The notes below the pieces were generated by a model. That model saw nothing but the letters and a program-made list of their open reading frames with translations, was not told the origin of the DNA and did no database searches. 64,000 nt of DNA, from contig JAXRKN010000037.1 in assembly GCA_038502055.1 (NCBI GenBank), forward strand, positions 5,612,501 to 5,676,500, given 5' to 3'. The DNA is from Tanytarsus gracilentus (Eukaryota; Arthropoda; Insecta; Diptera; Chironomidae). Shown piece after piece: positions 39,401-52,100 of this stretch; within the stretch, counting starts at the first letter, position 1, and every line of letters begins with the position of its first letter. Both the position numbers and the translations under genes were made by a program.

Positions 39401-42399
39401 AATTGTTGTCACAGCCAACAGCAAAAAAATGTACTCTAGAAAAAAAAGTTAAAGTGAGAGCTGAAAGGCCCCGAAAAAAAAATAAATGCTATAAATTTTC
39501 AATAGTGCGAGGCCTGAGCGTCAACGACGACGGCGACTGGCAAGCGCGACACACAAAAGAAGTTGAGCTGTATGTGAGTTGAAATTTTAATGAAATATGA
39601 GCAGCGTAGCAGTTTTGTTATAAAAAAAGGCTGGTGAGTGAATTGGATAGACATTTTTACATAATGACCTTCCTTCACACTGCCACATACAATTCATTTG
39701 CTAATGCTAAGCACGATTTCAATTCATAGAAGAGAGAAAAAGTTTTTTTTGTCATTTTTCTTCAACCCCAAGCTCAAGAATTTCTTGCTACTTTTAGCAA
39801 AATGTGTCGAAAGAAACTTACACATGACATGCCGTATTGTCAGGAATGCTTCAAAACGTGGACAGCCATGATGCTTTAAAAAATAAACTTTAATAAATGT
39901 CCCACAACAAAGTCGCTAACGACTTTTTCATATGACTGTATTTGTAAATATGCCCGCACGACGATTGACGAAGGAGGAAAAGGTTAAAAAAATTGTACGG
40001 TGGTTTCAAGGTTTCAAGTTCAAAGAGGTAATTAAAAATTTATTTATTCAAAGCAAAAGTCATCGATGCACTATGAGTAAGCAGTGGCCGTTCTGGGTTA
40101 TTTTCAAATTTTTAACGACTTTTACGCTAATTAAATATTTTTAAAGTTAAAACCCGTAAATAAGATTTAAAATCCCTCGCTGAAATCGCAAAGCCTCAAA
40201 ATAAATTCACAGATTTCACATCACTTACAAAATAATCCTCCGCACTTTACACGAAAGTCTTTTTCGTTTCTTTAAAATCTAATCTTGAAATTTCATTTCA
40301 TCACAACCTATTTCAACCCCCCAAAGAACAACAACGCAATCACACCAACCACCTCCACCATCCGAATCTCGCAAGAGAATACAACGTTGAGTGAGCATAA
40401 AAGGAGGAAAAGTGTAATGGAATCGCGTAAAATCTCACTCTCGAATGAGGGAGAAAGAAGAAGAAAATGAAAAGAAAATGTTGAATACCTTTGACGACGA
40501 AAGCGATGATGATGTTGATGATGCCATCGCATAATATTCTTAACGATGTAAATTTTCATCTCAGAAAAAAAAACATGGCAAGAAAAAAACTCTTCAAGGA
40601 GGTGAGAAAAAGTTTGAAGTGTTTCAAAATGGCGCTGCACGCGTGAAAAAGAGAAAATATATTTTGCAAGATAAAATTTCCATGAATCACATGCACACAC
40701 ACACACACACACACACGCAAGTTCTTCTTATTGCCTCCTTTTGTTCGTGATGTAAAATCGATAACTGGAATTTATGCGTAGCGAAAGGCAGTGCCGACGA
40801 ATGATTTAACATGCAGATAGCTCTGTGTATGCATTTGTGTCAGCTATTTTTCTCTCTATTATACTCACATGGCGGGTGAACAAAAGCCATGTACGTTTCA
40901 AAAGTGTCATCACTGATCCCTTTTTTAAAGTCAACTTTTGCGGTATTTGACATTTCTCTTTTTTCTGCTGCATGGATGAGTAATTGACTTACCTTGTCAG
41001 TTGCTTTATTCAGTTAAAAATTTTATTAAATATTTCTTAAATTAAGGTTTTATGGAAATTTTTAATGAGTTTGAAATTAGAAATTTTCACTTGCTGATTT
41101 TTGCATTTCTCTATGAATTTTTTTATTTTCCTAAATTAACATCTCCACATAAAAAATCGCTTCTTGTTTTTCAGGTCACTGAATCCATAAACTTAAGCAT
41201 ATTCATTTTTACTGTCGAGAGAAATCTCTTAAAAATCAGCTGATCCTGGATGTTAAAGACTCGAAGAAACATTCACCAAAAAAAAATTGTACGGAAAATT
41301 TCAATGACAAAAGCATAAAATTTAAAGAGAGAAACGAGAAAGGGAAAAAAGAAGAAAAATTGTGGCTGTGATGAGCATGCAAAGCAGTTTTGAATTGGAG
41401 AATGAATAGGAATGTGAATATATGTGTATGGAGGTAAAATTTATTGTTGCTAAGCTTGAAGTTCAAGCTCAGCAGCAAGTAGTGGAGTTATGTGCAGCAT
41501 AATAAAATTGATAACCACATGAGACACACACTGTTGCATGCTCTCTTTTTTTCGTACATCATCATCATCAGCATGATGGAAACTGAAATCAGCTGATTTT
41601 CAGCTAGGACGAGGAAAGTCTGATCAGCATTAATGTGCGGGTATGCATAGTGGTTGCGAGACTTCTACTGGATCTCACACAATTCGAGATTTGTTCATAT
41701 GAATGAAAATGAATGAATGAATAGAATGAAAATGAAGGAAGAGAGAGAGGGGAGAGGCAAAAAAAGTTTATCTGAGAGAGGAAAGTTGTTCCGCTACTAC
41801 ACATACCTCATGTTTTTGTATTCAGATTATGTTTTACGCTGAATTATGGTTTCATACAGACATACATTCACTCATGATGAACGATGAACTTTTCCTTTTT
41901 TCCTCCTCCTCATCTCATTTCGAGGACGACAAATGTCGAGACTGAATATGTTTTTCAAAAATATCTCCACGTGGATTCCACATTTCATATTTCTGTATGC
42001 ATCGCACATAACATTTCAAAAATAGTTTCTATGCTCTACATTTTCCCGTGATATTTCAAAGTCTAGGGCGAGTCCTAATTTCTACCACTCTACGTTATCA
42101 GACTCACACAATCGGAGATCGTTAATCGCCGTAGGAATGAAAATTTCTCTTACTATTGTGTGATTTTTGTTCATTCACAAAATTCCTTTTATTTTGACTC
42201 ATTTTTTTATAGAGTGAAAGAATTTTATCATCATCGTGGCTTATGCGGTTAAATGGCGATGAATGTGTTGGTCAAAATTAATATTGAGTGGAAATTGAGA
42301 TTTCCACAGGAATTTATCGATTTTTAGATGGGTTTAAATTAGTGGGGTGGTTTTGTTCATAAATTAATGTTACGAAAATAAATTAGTATTTTTTTATCC
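36498..42399. other. Gene desert, 5.9 kb
   Basis: No supported gene. The longest frame, 166 codons at 37226-37726 on the minus strand, has no recognisable domain, Kozak support or partner exons, and its composition follows the AT-rich background. A GGGGCTGTC...TTTTTTGACTTTCTAGGA block at about 37878-37925 resembles a transposon end (see findings). An AC run lies at 40694-40716 and an ATC run near 41560. Confidence 0.4.
40694..40716. repeat. AC dinucleotide microsatellite
   Basis: A pure CACACA run of about 23 bp. It is a potential polymorphic marker and nothing suggests a function. Confidence 0.8.
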
Positions 42400-42585
42400 A
42401 GCTGCTCTCAGATTTTTTTGGATTACTTTGATAATAATTTTTTTGGTACCATATTTTTGAAATTAAAAATTACGTTAAAAAGTTTACTTTGTTTTTCATG
42501 TGCATTTTCATAACGTATTTTTTAATTTAAAAATAAGGTACCAAAAATGTGATTATCAAAGTAATCCAAAAAAATTAGAGCAGCT
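42400..42585. repeat. Hairpin 1: 186-bp inverted repeat with a 33-bp loop
   Basis: The left arm at 42400-42477 (AGCTGCTC ... GGATTACTTTGATAAT ... GGTACC ... TACGTTA) pairs with the right arm at 42511-42585 (TAACGTA ... GGTACC ... ATTATCAAAGTAATCC ... GAGCAGCT). Pairing is interrupted by small mismatches and length differences. The loop is about 33 bp. The next hairpin begins only about 22 bp further on. It contains no ORF. Confidence 0.8.
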
Positions 42586-42607
42586 TGATTTTTATAATTT
42601 TTTTTTC

Positions 42608-43543
42608 ACAATTTCACTATGGGCAAAAAATGAAATTTTCTCCTCAAAACTCATGAAATCTTATGATGCCTTTTGTTTATAATTTCTCATGCTCAATCGA
42701 ATGTTCGGTCCTTAAACCTCCTAAAAATGCTTAGAACTAATTTTTTTGGACACAGGAACCGAGTGTTTGAACCCATTTTCTCTGACCCCTCTGAAAGTGT
42801 AAATTTCTTAATTGAGCTCTAAGATTTTACTCGTTCACTTCCTGAACTTGGTTTCTTCTGAACAGTTGTTTGTTTTTACATTCTCCATCAACTTGCATCA
42901 ACAGAATTTTTTATTGAGCTTAGCATGCTGATTTGTTGCTTCCTAAAATATAAAAGATTCGTGGAAAATAAGCTAAGTTTTATCAAAAAATCAAATCCAG
43001 CACAGATAATTTAGTGAAATTAGTTGAACTTTCGGCAAAATCATGATTTTCTAAATTGCAAATTGCCGCCTATGTTGAAATTTGTTGACAACCAAATGTA
43101 ATGGATTTGCTTGTCAAAGGTCCAAACTATAACTATCTATGCTCATAATCTACTTCCATCAACTTCCGACTGATGTCTTGACACTCAAAGTTAAGCAATT
43201 TTCAGGCAGCAACAAATCAGCATGCTAAGCTCAATAAAAAATTCTGTTGATGCAAGTTGATGGAGAATGTAAAAACAAACAACTGTTCAGAAGAAACCAA
43301 GTTCAGGAAGTGAACGAGTAAAATCTTAGAGCTCAATTAAGAAATTTACACTTTCAGAGGGGTCAGAGAAAATGGGTTCAAACACTCGGTTCCTGTGTCC
43401 AAAAAAATTGGTTCTAAGCATTTTTAGGAGGTTTAAGGACCGAACATTCGATTGAGCATGAGAAATTATAAATATAAGGCATGCCGATTTCATGAGTTTT
43501 GAGGAGAAAATTTCATTATTTTCCTATAGTGAATTTCCAGGTA
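42608..43543. repeat. Hairpin 2: long near-perfect inverted repeat, candidate hairpin-RNA locus
   Basis: The arms are about 42608-42944 and 43204-43543, separated by a 259-bp spacer. Over 42676-42940 versus 43208-43472 (265 bp) I find one mismatch: CTTAGAACTAATT against CTTAGAACCAATT read in the same sense. The outer 70 bp of each arm pair less well, around TTATGATGCC versus CGGCATGCC. Neither arm nor spacer has a meaningful ORF. Transcription across it would give a double-stranded stem of over 300 bp, the form of Drosophila hpRNA loci that feed the siRNA pathway. It could equally be a recently formed fold-back transposon. Expression cannot be judged from sequence. Confidence 0.85.
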
Positions 43544-46500
43544 AAAAAATAATTTTTGAAAATAAATTAATTTTCAGTCAGGTTTGATTTGATTTCTTTG
43601 CTATCACTGAAATTCCAACCATTTTACACCTAATCTCCATCGCAATTTACAACATCAAAAAGTACGAAAAAGAACATCACACATCATCATAAAAAAGAGC
43701 TTTAAACATATTTTTTTATTCCTCTGAGTACTTTTTCTGATGACATCAGCATCAGTGACAAAGGCAAAGTATTAGCAGCGGGGGTATTTTTAAGAAAAAA
43801 GAAAAATATTTTGAGAGAGTTTGAAATTTTTGTAGCGTCTAAATTTTTGGCAAAAAAATCTTTCAAATATAAATTTTATGAATTTTAAAACTTTAAAATT
43901 TTTGCCTCAACTTTTGAACAAACCCCAATTTTGTCCTTTACACTAAAAAGAAAAGCGAAAAGAAAAAGTGTTGGTGCGGAAGAAAATTCAATTCGACATA
44001 AATTCCTTTGTCTCTCAGTCTCATCTCTCTTTACTTAGGCATTTCATCCCTCTATGCATAGTGTCGCGCATATATAAAAAAATACAACGGTGCTGAATGA
44101 CAAAGAATTGGGAGTGTGAGAGTGGAAAATTGTCTAAATCTAAATTTATATCAATCGTGCGCTCTCGCACCCCTCAAATTCGGCGAAAATTACATTCCGC
44201 TATTTCTACGAGCTAAACAAGCGATGACGATGGAAATAAATAAATAAATACATCACATACGGATGAAGATTCATCTTGATGATGATCAACGATAAGACAA
44301 TGCAGTGCTTGAGATGGAGGGTCGATGTGACAGTAATAAAAAAATTGAAAGGCGCATTACCAGCTAAAATGATTTGTTATCAAAAAAATTACTTTCGTTC
44401 CCTTCGCATGCAGCTTAGTCTTATCAACGCGATGTGATCTTAATTTGACGACAACAACCAAAAAAAGAGGCGAGGAGTGACAAGTTGGGATCAATTTGAA
44501 ATGTCACACGATGATTTCGCAGATTTACAAGAATTTTTTTTTATTCGATGTATGTGCGGGTTGATGAAGCAATCTCGCCCTCATTAATTGCGTTTTTTAT
44601 TCGCTGCCAACCAGTTGGAGTTGATTTATTGTTTTTGCTGCTTTTGGGAATCGAATCGCCTTTTTTTAATACCTCACACTCACATTTGTTGGTGATCTAA
44701 ATTAGAATTGAGCTCAACATGCAGTTACACAGCTCAGTGAGTTTTTTTGAAGTCTTTTGGGGATTGCAATGAATGGAGTTCTTTAAATTTAAGGTTGAGA
44801 AAAATTGAAATATGAATCGCGATGATTAAAGTGAGGTTTTAAAATGCAAATTAAATCATTAGCTCAGCAATTCGAATTTATTTGTTAAAAATTCTCATGG
44901 GAGATAAAAGAGGCGAAAATTATTAAGGGCGCGAAAATATTTTGAATTTAATAAAATTTAACTATTTTAAACCAACAAATTTTTAAAAACCTTTAAATTT
45001 TCCGACTCCAAGACCATCCACACACAAAAAAAAATCTTCAAGCTTCCTCGAAGAAGAGAAAAAGCCATAAAATTTATGCAGAATAAACAGAAATTATGAA
45101 AAGCGTGTAACACGATCTTTTTACAATGCTTATTCGGCCTCAATTGTTTCCTGATTTTTATCCATACACAAACTCATCGAGCACACACACTCACAACAAT
45201 TTTTTTTTAAATCCTCCGATGAATCCACGTCGATTTGATAACAAACCCATAAAAAAGTGAACGAGTGTGTGAGCAATGACAATGGAAATGAATCGAAAAT
45301 GTATGTAAAGTCTCGGAGGTATTGCTAACAATAGATCAGAAAATCTCGTTTGTTGCTCCAAAAAGGTTGTTACACATAAAAAAAAGCGAAATGTGTCATA
45401 TAGAGAGATTTTTAACAACGTCGTCGTGTTGTAAAATCATCATTTTTATATTATCATATGCTGTAATGTCATCAAGGGTGATGATTTTTGAAGTGAAAAA
45501 TTTCACAACGTTTTAAAGTTGATAGCGAACGATGTTTGGGGAATTGAGTGAACATTTCGAGGCAAAAATGATGCGCTGAGAAATAAATGGATATAATGTT
45601 AAAAGCAAAAAAAAATTAAATTGAATAAAAATTTTCTCTTCTCTATAAAAACAAAATTGATGCAAATGGAAATTTTTGCTGTTTGAAGTTTTTTCCTCTG
45701 TCGTTTTTTTTCATTTTTGCTTTATGAAAAAATGCTTTTTTATTTATAAGTTTTAATAGAGATTTTCCAGTAAAATTTAACGTTTGATTTTATTTTAAAT
45801 TTTAGCTACCGTTCATCTTCCATTTCCATGAGTCACAAGCCATATTCAGCTTCTGGTCTTATTATTATATTAAAAATGAGCAATAAATCGAATTATTTTC
45901 ATGTACACAGTCGAAAGTCGTGATCCTCATGATCAACACAATAAATAAATAAGAAGAAGAAAATTGAACAAGAACCAAATTTTTTTGCTGCTACATTATT
46001 GTCTCTCTACCTCGATATGATATTACAACATACATTCATTTCGAATATTGTTCATTTGTTCTTTCTCTTTTTTTATTGAATGGCAAAATGTAAACGAAAC
46101 AAACGGCAGCGAGCAGTAATTCAAGTAGCAATTCCATGCACACGAAGTCATAAATTTTTGAATGTTCAACGGAGATTCGAACTAACTGGAGGTTCGAATT
46201 CAATCATAAAACACATGTGGCATGATCGGTGGACGAAAATTTATGAACAATTGAGTTATGAGTAAACTAGTTGCGGAATATTTTGCTATCAGTTTTAAAA
46301 AATTTAAAAACCTTTAAATTCTTAAATTTTCAAGTTTGTGAAAATGTTCTTTCATTTTTACAAAAAACTTTTTCACAACCGAAAAAAGTTCGAGTCATGA
46401 TAGTAATTTTCCTCAGCCATGGCAGAAAAGTAGAAATTGTTAAGCAGCGCCGACGTTCAGCAACAGGTTTCCATTCACTCATTATTTATTATGTCACACC

Positions 46501-46673
46501 GAGAAGAATAAAAAGAAAAGAAAATGAGGAAAATTTCTCTCCTAATTTATTGTCGCTGCAATTTCTCAAGTTTTATTTCTTCTAGGCTCTTTCTCTTTTC
46601 TGAGTTTGATGGAAACTGTAACAAAAAACATCATCTGCGTCTAAATATTTTTACAACGCGGATTATTCTTAAA
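43544..46673. other. AT-rich intergenic DNA
   Basis: No supported gene. A 61-codon frame at 46080-46265 is unusually basic at its start (KCKRNKRQR), but it lacks a recognisable domain and has no convincing splice partners. A GATGATGATC stretch occurs near 44278. Confidence 0.4.
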
Positions 46674-47772
46674 TAGGGTGGGTGTATATTATTTATGAGT
46701 AAAACTGTAAAAGTCAACAAAGAAGTCCATTTTTTTCTTACTTCCAATGACTCAATTCTCAATATTTAGGTATTTTTAAAAACCTCATGTGTTTATCTTT
46801 AATTTGAGACATTTGCAAAAGTTCTATGAGACCGGGATCATGTCTAAAATGGTCTCTCTTTTGTGTATAGAATTTGTGAGTTGATGTATATAATTTGTGA
46901 GTAAAAGTGTCTATAATTTGTGAGTTAAACTTTGAAAAATCATTTCACCTGTAAATCACTGTCAATGAAATAAATTTTTGGGATGTAATTTTTCAGAAAC
47001 ATATGAAATTGTGGAAAAAAAATATTTTGTCACTGATAAAGCTGCTTATGGCTCTGTCTATGCTGGAAACTCTCTGTTTTAATGCAAATTAACTCATTTA
47101 ACATGATTTTTACATGATAAATTCAAGTTTAAACGAAATAATTAAATTTTTAAGAATTTTCCTTGAGACTCCTCGTTTAAGGCATGCTCAAAAGGTACAG
47201 TAAATGATAGCTAGGGTATTAATGCATTCCCAAGTGTAAAATAAATTAGATGTATTGATATATTATTGACGGCTTTTGATATTGATGACAAATGAAAAGG
47301 AAATTAAAAAAATAAAGGATTTTTATTTTTACGTTCCTTAGTGTCACTGCCGATCAAAGTCTTATCTAGTAATCAGTTTATGAGCTTAAAATAATTCTGT
47401 AATAGTACTAATGATGGCACAATCTTCTGCAGCGCTTAAAAATTTTATTTTATTTCTAAAGAATTTTTTGAAAAAAATATTTGTTGGATATTGGTTCCGC
47501 TGGATCTAAGTTACTCTGGATCTTGGTTCCTTTGCATGTTTATTTTAAAAATAATTTATTAGCAAATATAAAATAAGATAAGGATTCTTGTAAAATATAA
47601 GTTTTATTTTTCTTTCAATAACTGCACTCACTTGCAGGTGCCTCTTATTTAATCGCTTCCAGCATTGATTTTTTAACTAGCATTCTCACATCTTCTATTT
47701 TTTACTTAAATTTTTAAATTTTTCCTTAAATCTCGTTGCGCAATCAAATGAGATATTTTTGGATTTACTGGC

Positions 47773-47892
47773 AGTGCCACTGGCAGCGATCATGTCCATT
47801 TTACAAAACTATATCTTCATGTACCTTATTGAATTCGTAATTAAATGGTGAATCGATTGGTGTGGATATTTTTTGAGTCATGTCCATCATTT
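47773..47892 (+). repeat. Diverged single unit of the 120-bp repeat
   Basis: CAGTGCCACT ... ATGTCCATTTTACAAAACTAT ... TCTTCATGTACC ... GAATCGATTGGTGTGGATATTTTTTGAGTCATGTCCATCAT follows the order of the monomer at 33200-33788, with clear divergence. It lies inside the 2.5-kb element, so this sequence has spread outside the family represented by copies A and B. Confidence 0.65.
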
Positions 47893-48067
47893 TCTTAATA
47901 TTTTTTGTTTTCTTGATGGCGCTGTCTGAAAACGATTGGTTAAATTTTAAGCTATTGTTTTTGTGTCATCTTGTACTGCAAAGACCTAGTTACTACCTAG
48001 AATAGAGAAGCCATGGACAAGTTTAAGAGAGGTCATTTTGGGGAAGTTTCGGAGAAGATATCCTATA

Positions 48068-48200
48068 GAGGAACCAACTTCCAGCGAAGGAACCAACATC
48101 GAACTGAGGAACCAACATCCAGCTGAGGAACCAACATCCAGCGGAGGAACCAACATCCAGCTGAGGAACCAACATCCAGCAGAGGAACCAACATCCAGTA
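48068..48200 (+). repeat. 19-bp minisatellite, seven units
   Basis: Units of GAGGAACCAACATCCAGCT start at 48068, 48087, 48106, 48125, 48144, 48163 and 48182, exactly 19 bp apart. The inner units are nearly identical. Because 19 is not a multiple of three and the unit lacks stops, several frames on both strands stay open here. They are not genes. Confidence 0.85.
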
Positions 48201-48241
48201 CAAGCACCAACATCAATGTCACTCGATTGCTGATCGAATTC

Positions 48242-48300
48242 CGAGTTCAACGATACCCATGAAGCCATATAAGAGAAAATTTGTATGGAAAATGGACATT
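48242..48300 (-). repeat. Inverted fragment of the dispersed repeat family
   Basis: GTTCAACGATACCCATGAAG followed by CCATATAAGAGAAAATTTGT is the reverse complement of 33181-33220 in copy A, where the unique block joins the first 120-bp unit. It lies opposite in orientation to the 120-bp fragment at 47773-47892, so the 2.5-kb element holds two pieces of the same family head to head. Confidence 0.7.
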
Positions 48301-48370
48301 AGAGCTGTCCGTGGCACGACCTATGGTCACTGCCCAAATAATTCCTAAAATAGCTGAAACTAGACCCTCA

Positions 48371-48496
48371 GAGCTACCATCTGGTGAAAACCTGAAGTCT
48401 CTAGCTGGTCCAGGGGCCGAGATCTCGAAGCCATAGACAGACAGACGGACAGACGGAATCACGAGCATATAAGTGTTACACCACTTCGTGGGTTAC
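48371..48496. repeat. GACG-rich dispersed repeat end, copy 2
   Basis: GAGCTACCA, then a CAGACAGACGGACAGACGG run, then GGAATCACGAGCATATAAG, GTTACACCACTT and GTGGGTTACA. It matches 25394-25524 apart from single substitutions in the conserved end and a shorter tetranucleotide run. Here it lies inside the 2.5-kb element. Confidence 0.7.
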
Positions 48497-49188
48497 ACTA
48501 AAAAATATCTTCGCGATCTCGATGCTTCTATTGATCAAATAAGATATCACAACTGCTTTTAACTGCTTATTTGAGAATAAAGGACATTAGCATCAGTTTT
48601 GGTGCATGTCCGTCTAAAATCTATCTTTTCATTTGATGGAGATAAAAATAGACATAGGCTGCATGCGCGGCGTTATATTTGGCCAAACAATGACAAAAAT
48701 GATGCATTATTCATGAAAAATCTCCTTTTTAAACCTAATTAATAAAAATTGTGGTGGAATTTTTCAATGCCTACTTGACTAAAATTCACTCACAAATTAT
48801 ATACACTTTTACTCACAAATTATAGACATCAGATGAATTAATTTTTAGTGCACTTCCCGGCCGTTTTATTTCCAGCTTTTTTCATAAATAAATTAAGGAG
48901 ATAGCCAGGAACTCAAAAATATTTTTTTCGAAAATGATCGGATTTATTTTCAAAGAAATATAGAAAGAATAAAATGAGGAATAAATGTATGGGAAATCTT
49001 ATAAAGAGACTTTAAGGCATTTTCAAAGGCTCAATGTCTATCAAACCTTTTCTAAAATGAAGGGATCAATCTTAGCTTTAATTTTAATATTGGTTGTTAC
49101 ACACTTTAAAGGACAGACAAAAGAAAATACCCATTGATAAATTTACTCACAAATTATATGCACTCTTAAATAATATACACCCACCCTA

Positions 49189-52100
49189 TATTTTAAATTT
49201 TCTCAGAATTTTGAAAGTATAAAAAATCTTTTATATTTTCTTCAAGCATTTTAGTTTTCATAATTCAACCATTTTCCTCGCAAACTCGAAGAGCGAGAGT
49301 AAAAATTTAATGGAGACAAAAAGTAAATATAGGTGGTGTATTATTTTAGGGATGGGGGATGATGATGATAAAAATAGAGAAGGAAGAAGCACTTGAGTGG
49401 AAAACAAATAACGCTTAATTGAAGCTTGAGGAATGACGAGAAGAAGTATAAAGGGAAGATAGTAAAATTTAAATAAACAAAAGCAAAATCATCACATCTT
49501 TTCGTCTAATGAAAGCACCTCATAGCACTTTCTTCTACTTCCATTTCCTATCGTCATCATCTTCTTCATAGAAAATGTACATGTGGATTGAAATTTTCTC
49601 TAAAGGCGAGAGAGCGAGAGCAGTTACTAGGGAGACGGGCATGCGTATGATTATTAAATAGGCAGAAATCTATGCGAGGATTTTTGTTGTTGTAATTTCA
49701 CCATCATTAAAGGTGCGAGCTAGTGAATTTTGATTCTCAGCTGAGATCAGAAGGAAAAAGATTTAAATTGAATTAATTTTTTTCGTCTCTCGCTTTTGTT
49801 CGCTCGTAATCTGAATTTGGACAGAGAGTTGAGTGCTAATAAAATTTAATTCGTCTTTGCTTTTTGTCAACGCCACTTCAGTCCCAAATCACGATTCCAT
49901 GCTCAAACCAATCAAGAACATAATTCATGCAAAATTCAAAGTGCAAACACGACGATTATATTTTTTTCATATTCTACGAAATTTTCAGATGGGGATGATT
50001 CATCGGGCATGACCAAAAACTTTGAAATAAAATTTTAATTCAAAAATCGAGTTTTTAACATATTTTTTGCTTTTAAAAATATTAAAAATTATTTTCGACA
50101 TCATATTCAAACCATCCCGCCTCCATTTCTACTAAATCATTTTATCCATCGTCATTTCTCCTCGACATCTCGTCATCATCGTGTCGTCGCTGTTAACTCT
50201 AGAAAAAAACTACAACAACTCTGCAGTAACTGCAAAATGAAATATAAAAATAGAGAAGAGAAAAATCATGATTTTATGTGTGTACATAATTTGTGAACGT
50301 TCTAATCTGATTTATTTTCATTTTCAGCATTTTTTGTGTTAAATTTTTTCCTCCTTTTTCTTCTTCTTCAATATGCTGTGTCGACATTTGCTTTTTAACG
50401 TTTTTTTATATCTGCATTGACACTTCGCTATAAAAATCGTAGAACCTCCATCAATTCGTCGTTTTGTTATTATTCGCCTGACTGATGGGAAAATATGATG
50501 GTGATAGAAAATTTTTAGGGGTAGACGAAAATTATTAACCAAATATTAAAATATTTTTTAATCATGAAAAATCACCATTTATTTCCTAAACAACTTTCAT
50601 TTCTAATTTTCTCACAAATTTCATCAAATCACACTCCGATTAATTTCTTCATTAGGAAATTCAATTTCTTTCTATTTTCTCACATAATAAATGACATTAA
50701 AAGTGTTGAAATAAATTTTACATGTGTTAGAATAAAATGTGAGGGGTGGACATGATTTAGTGCGTACAGGACATGGGAAGGACATTGATCATTGAGCAAT
50801 AATGAATTGGAATCTCATTAATTCATCATTAAATGACATCGATTCTCCCCTTGAAACTATGTATAGGAAATATTTTGTATTTGATACTTTTAAATAAAAA
50901 TAGTTTGAAAATTTCAAGGGATGGAAACTAATTCAAAAATTTTAAAAATTTAATTTTTCTCAAAGTATATTCATGTTTCCACCTCTTGAAAATTTTCACT
51001 CCTTTTAGACTTTTATTCGCAAACTTTCTCATTCATAAAATCAAAGACTGTCCGAAAAAATCTCCCAAAAAATAAAAATCACATTCAACCGTCTATTCAG
51101 CTTGTTAGCAACAAAAGTCCTAGAAATTTGTGGGCGTAAACATGGTGCACAATGCAATGGATAAATTTCCTAGCCATAAAAATATATTTTTAATATTTAT
51201 TATTATTTTCATAATCATCGTCAGTGGCACTAGCAGAACAATTGCAGTCGAGAATAAAAATAATAAAATGCGTACGTCGCTCAATTAATGAACGGCAGCA
51301 CGATTGACGATACATATTGAGGATGGGAGAGTATCAGCCCAATCATTAATCATTTCCATCGAGCGATTTGCTTTCGGCGGGCGTCGTTCAACTTTTTTTT
51401 GTGTGCTCGGGCAAATTGTAATTGATTTATTATTTGACGAGTGCAGTGCCTCGAGTGATATGAGATGCAATTTAGGAACAATGGAAATTGATGACAATTC
51501 CGAGGGGCGAGAAAGTGTTTAGGAAAAAAAATTAGAGGTAATTTATGAATAATTTCAAAGTCATTAAAGGGGCAAAAATTTAACGGAAAAAATTAATTTG
51601 AGCAAAAATTTGAATTTAACCTAAATTTTTTATTTATTTTTTGAGTTACAGAAATTTCATTAAAGACCCGAAAAAGTTAAATTTCTTCATTCTAATCTTT
51701 GACCTCAATGTCGATAAAATTTTTCTCTTTATACTTTGCTCATATGCATAAAAATAACCGAAAAAATTATCCACATTTATTCAACTTCAATTACATCCAT
51801 TCATATATATGAGCATCATCGTCAACAGCAGTAACTATTTACTCTATGAGCATCATAAAAAAGAACTCTTAAGAGGGTAGCGAGAGGAAGGGAAGAAAAT
51901 CTCAATTTGTTTGCATTTGATACACATGACAAAAGCAATTTTTTTGTGCTCCTCAATTGTCAATAAAGAATGGAAAATGTTAACAAGGCAAGAATGAGTA
52001 AAAAATTTAAAGAATAATTTTTTGGTCAATTTTTTAACCAAATTTTTCTTCAGAGAGTTTGAAAATTAGCTCAAAGAAAAAATTTCTTCTTTTAAGCAAA

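Larger units (their letters stand above)
46674..49188. mobile_element. 2.5-kb non-autonomous element with perfect 22-bp terminal inverted repeats
   Basis: The left end is TA plus GGGTGGGTGTATATTATTTA at 46674-46695; the exact reverse complement lies at 49167-49188. If the outer TA is a target duplication, the element is 46676-49186 with 20-bp inverted repeats. A subterminal motif, ATAATTTGTGAGT, occurs two to three times near 46870-46925 and inverted at about 48789-48826 and 49143-49156, which supports the two ends belonging together. The interior has no transposase-like frame. It contains a diverged 120-bp monomer, a 19-bp array and the GACG-rich end. A TA duplication would fit Tc1/mariner-like elements, but the GGG start is not typical of them, so I leave the superfamily open. 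Confidence 0.7.

Noticed and set aside
46191..46201. GGTTCGAATTC, resembling a tRNA T-loop (also GTTCGAATCC near 34440)
   Set aside because: No A-box, acceptor stem or anticodon arm could be built upstream at either site.
47986..48268. Repetitive open frames on both strands (GCWFLSWMLVP-type repeats)
   Set aside because: They arise from the 19-bp minisatellite, which has no stop in several frames.
51285..51522. Opposed open frames in a slightly GC-richer patch
   Set aside because: Both strands are open equally, there are no splice or start signals, and I recognise no domain. A regulatory patch is as likely.
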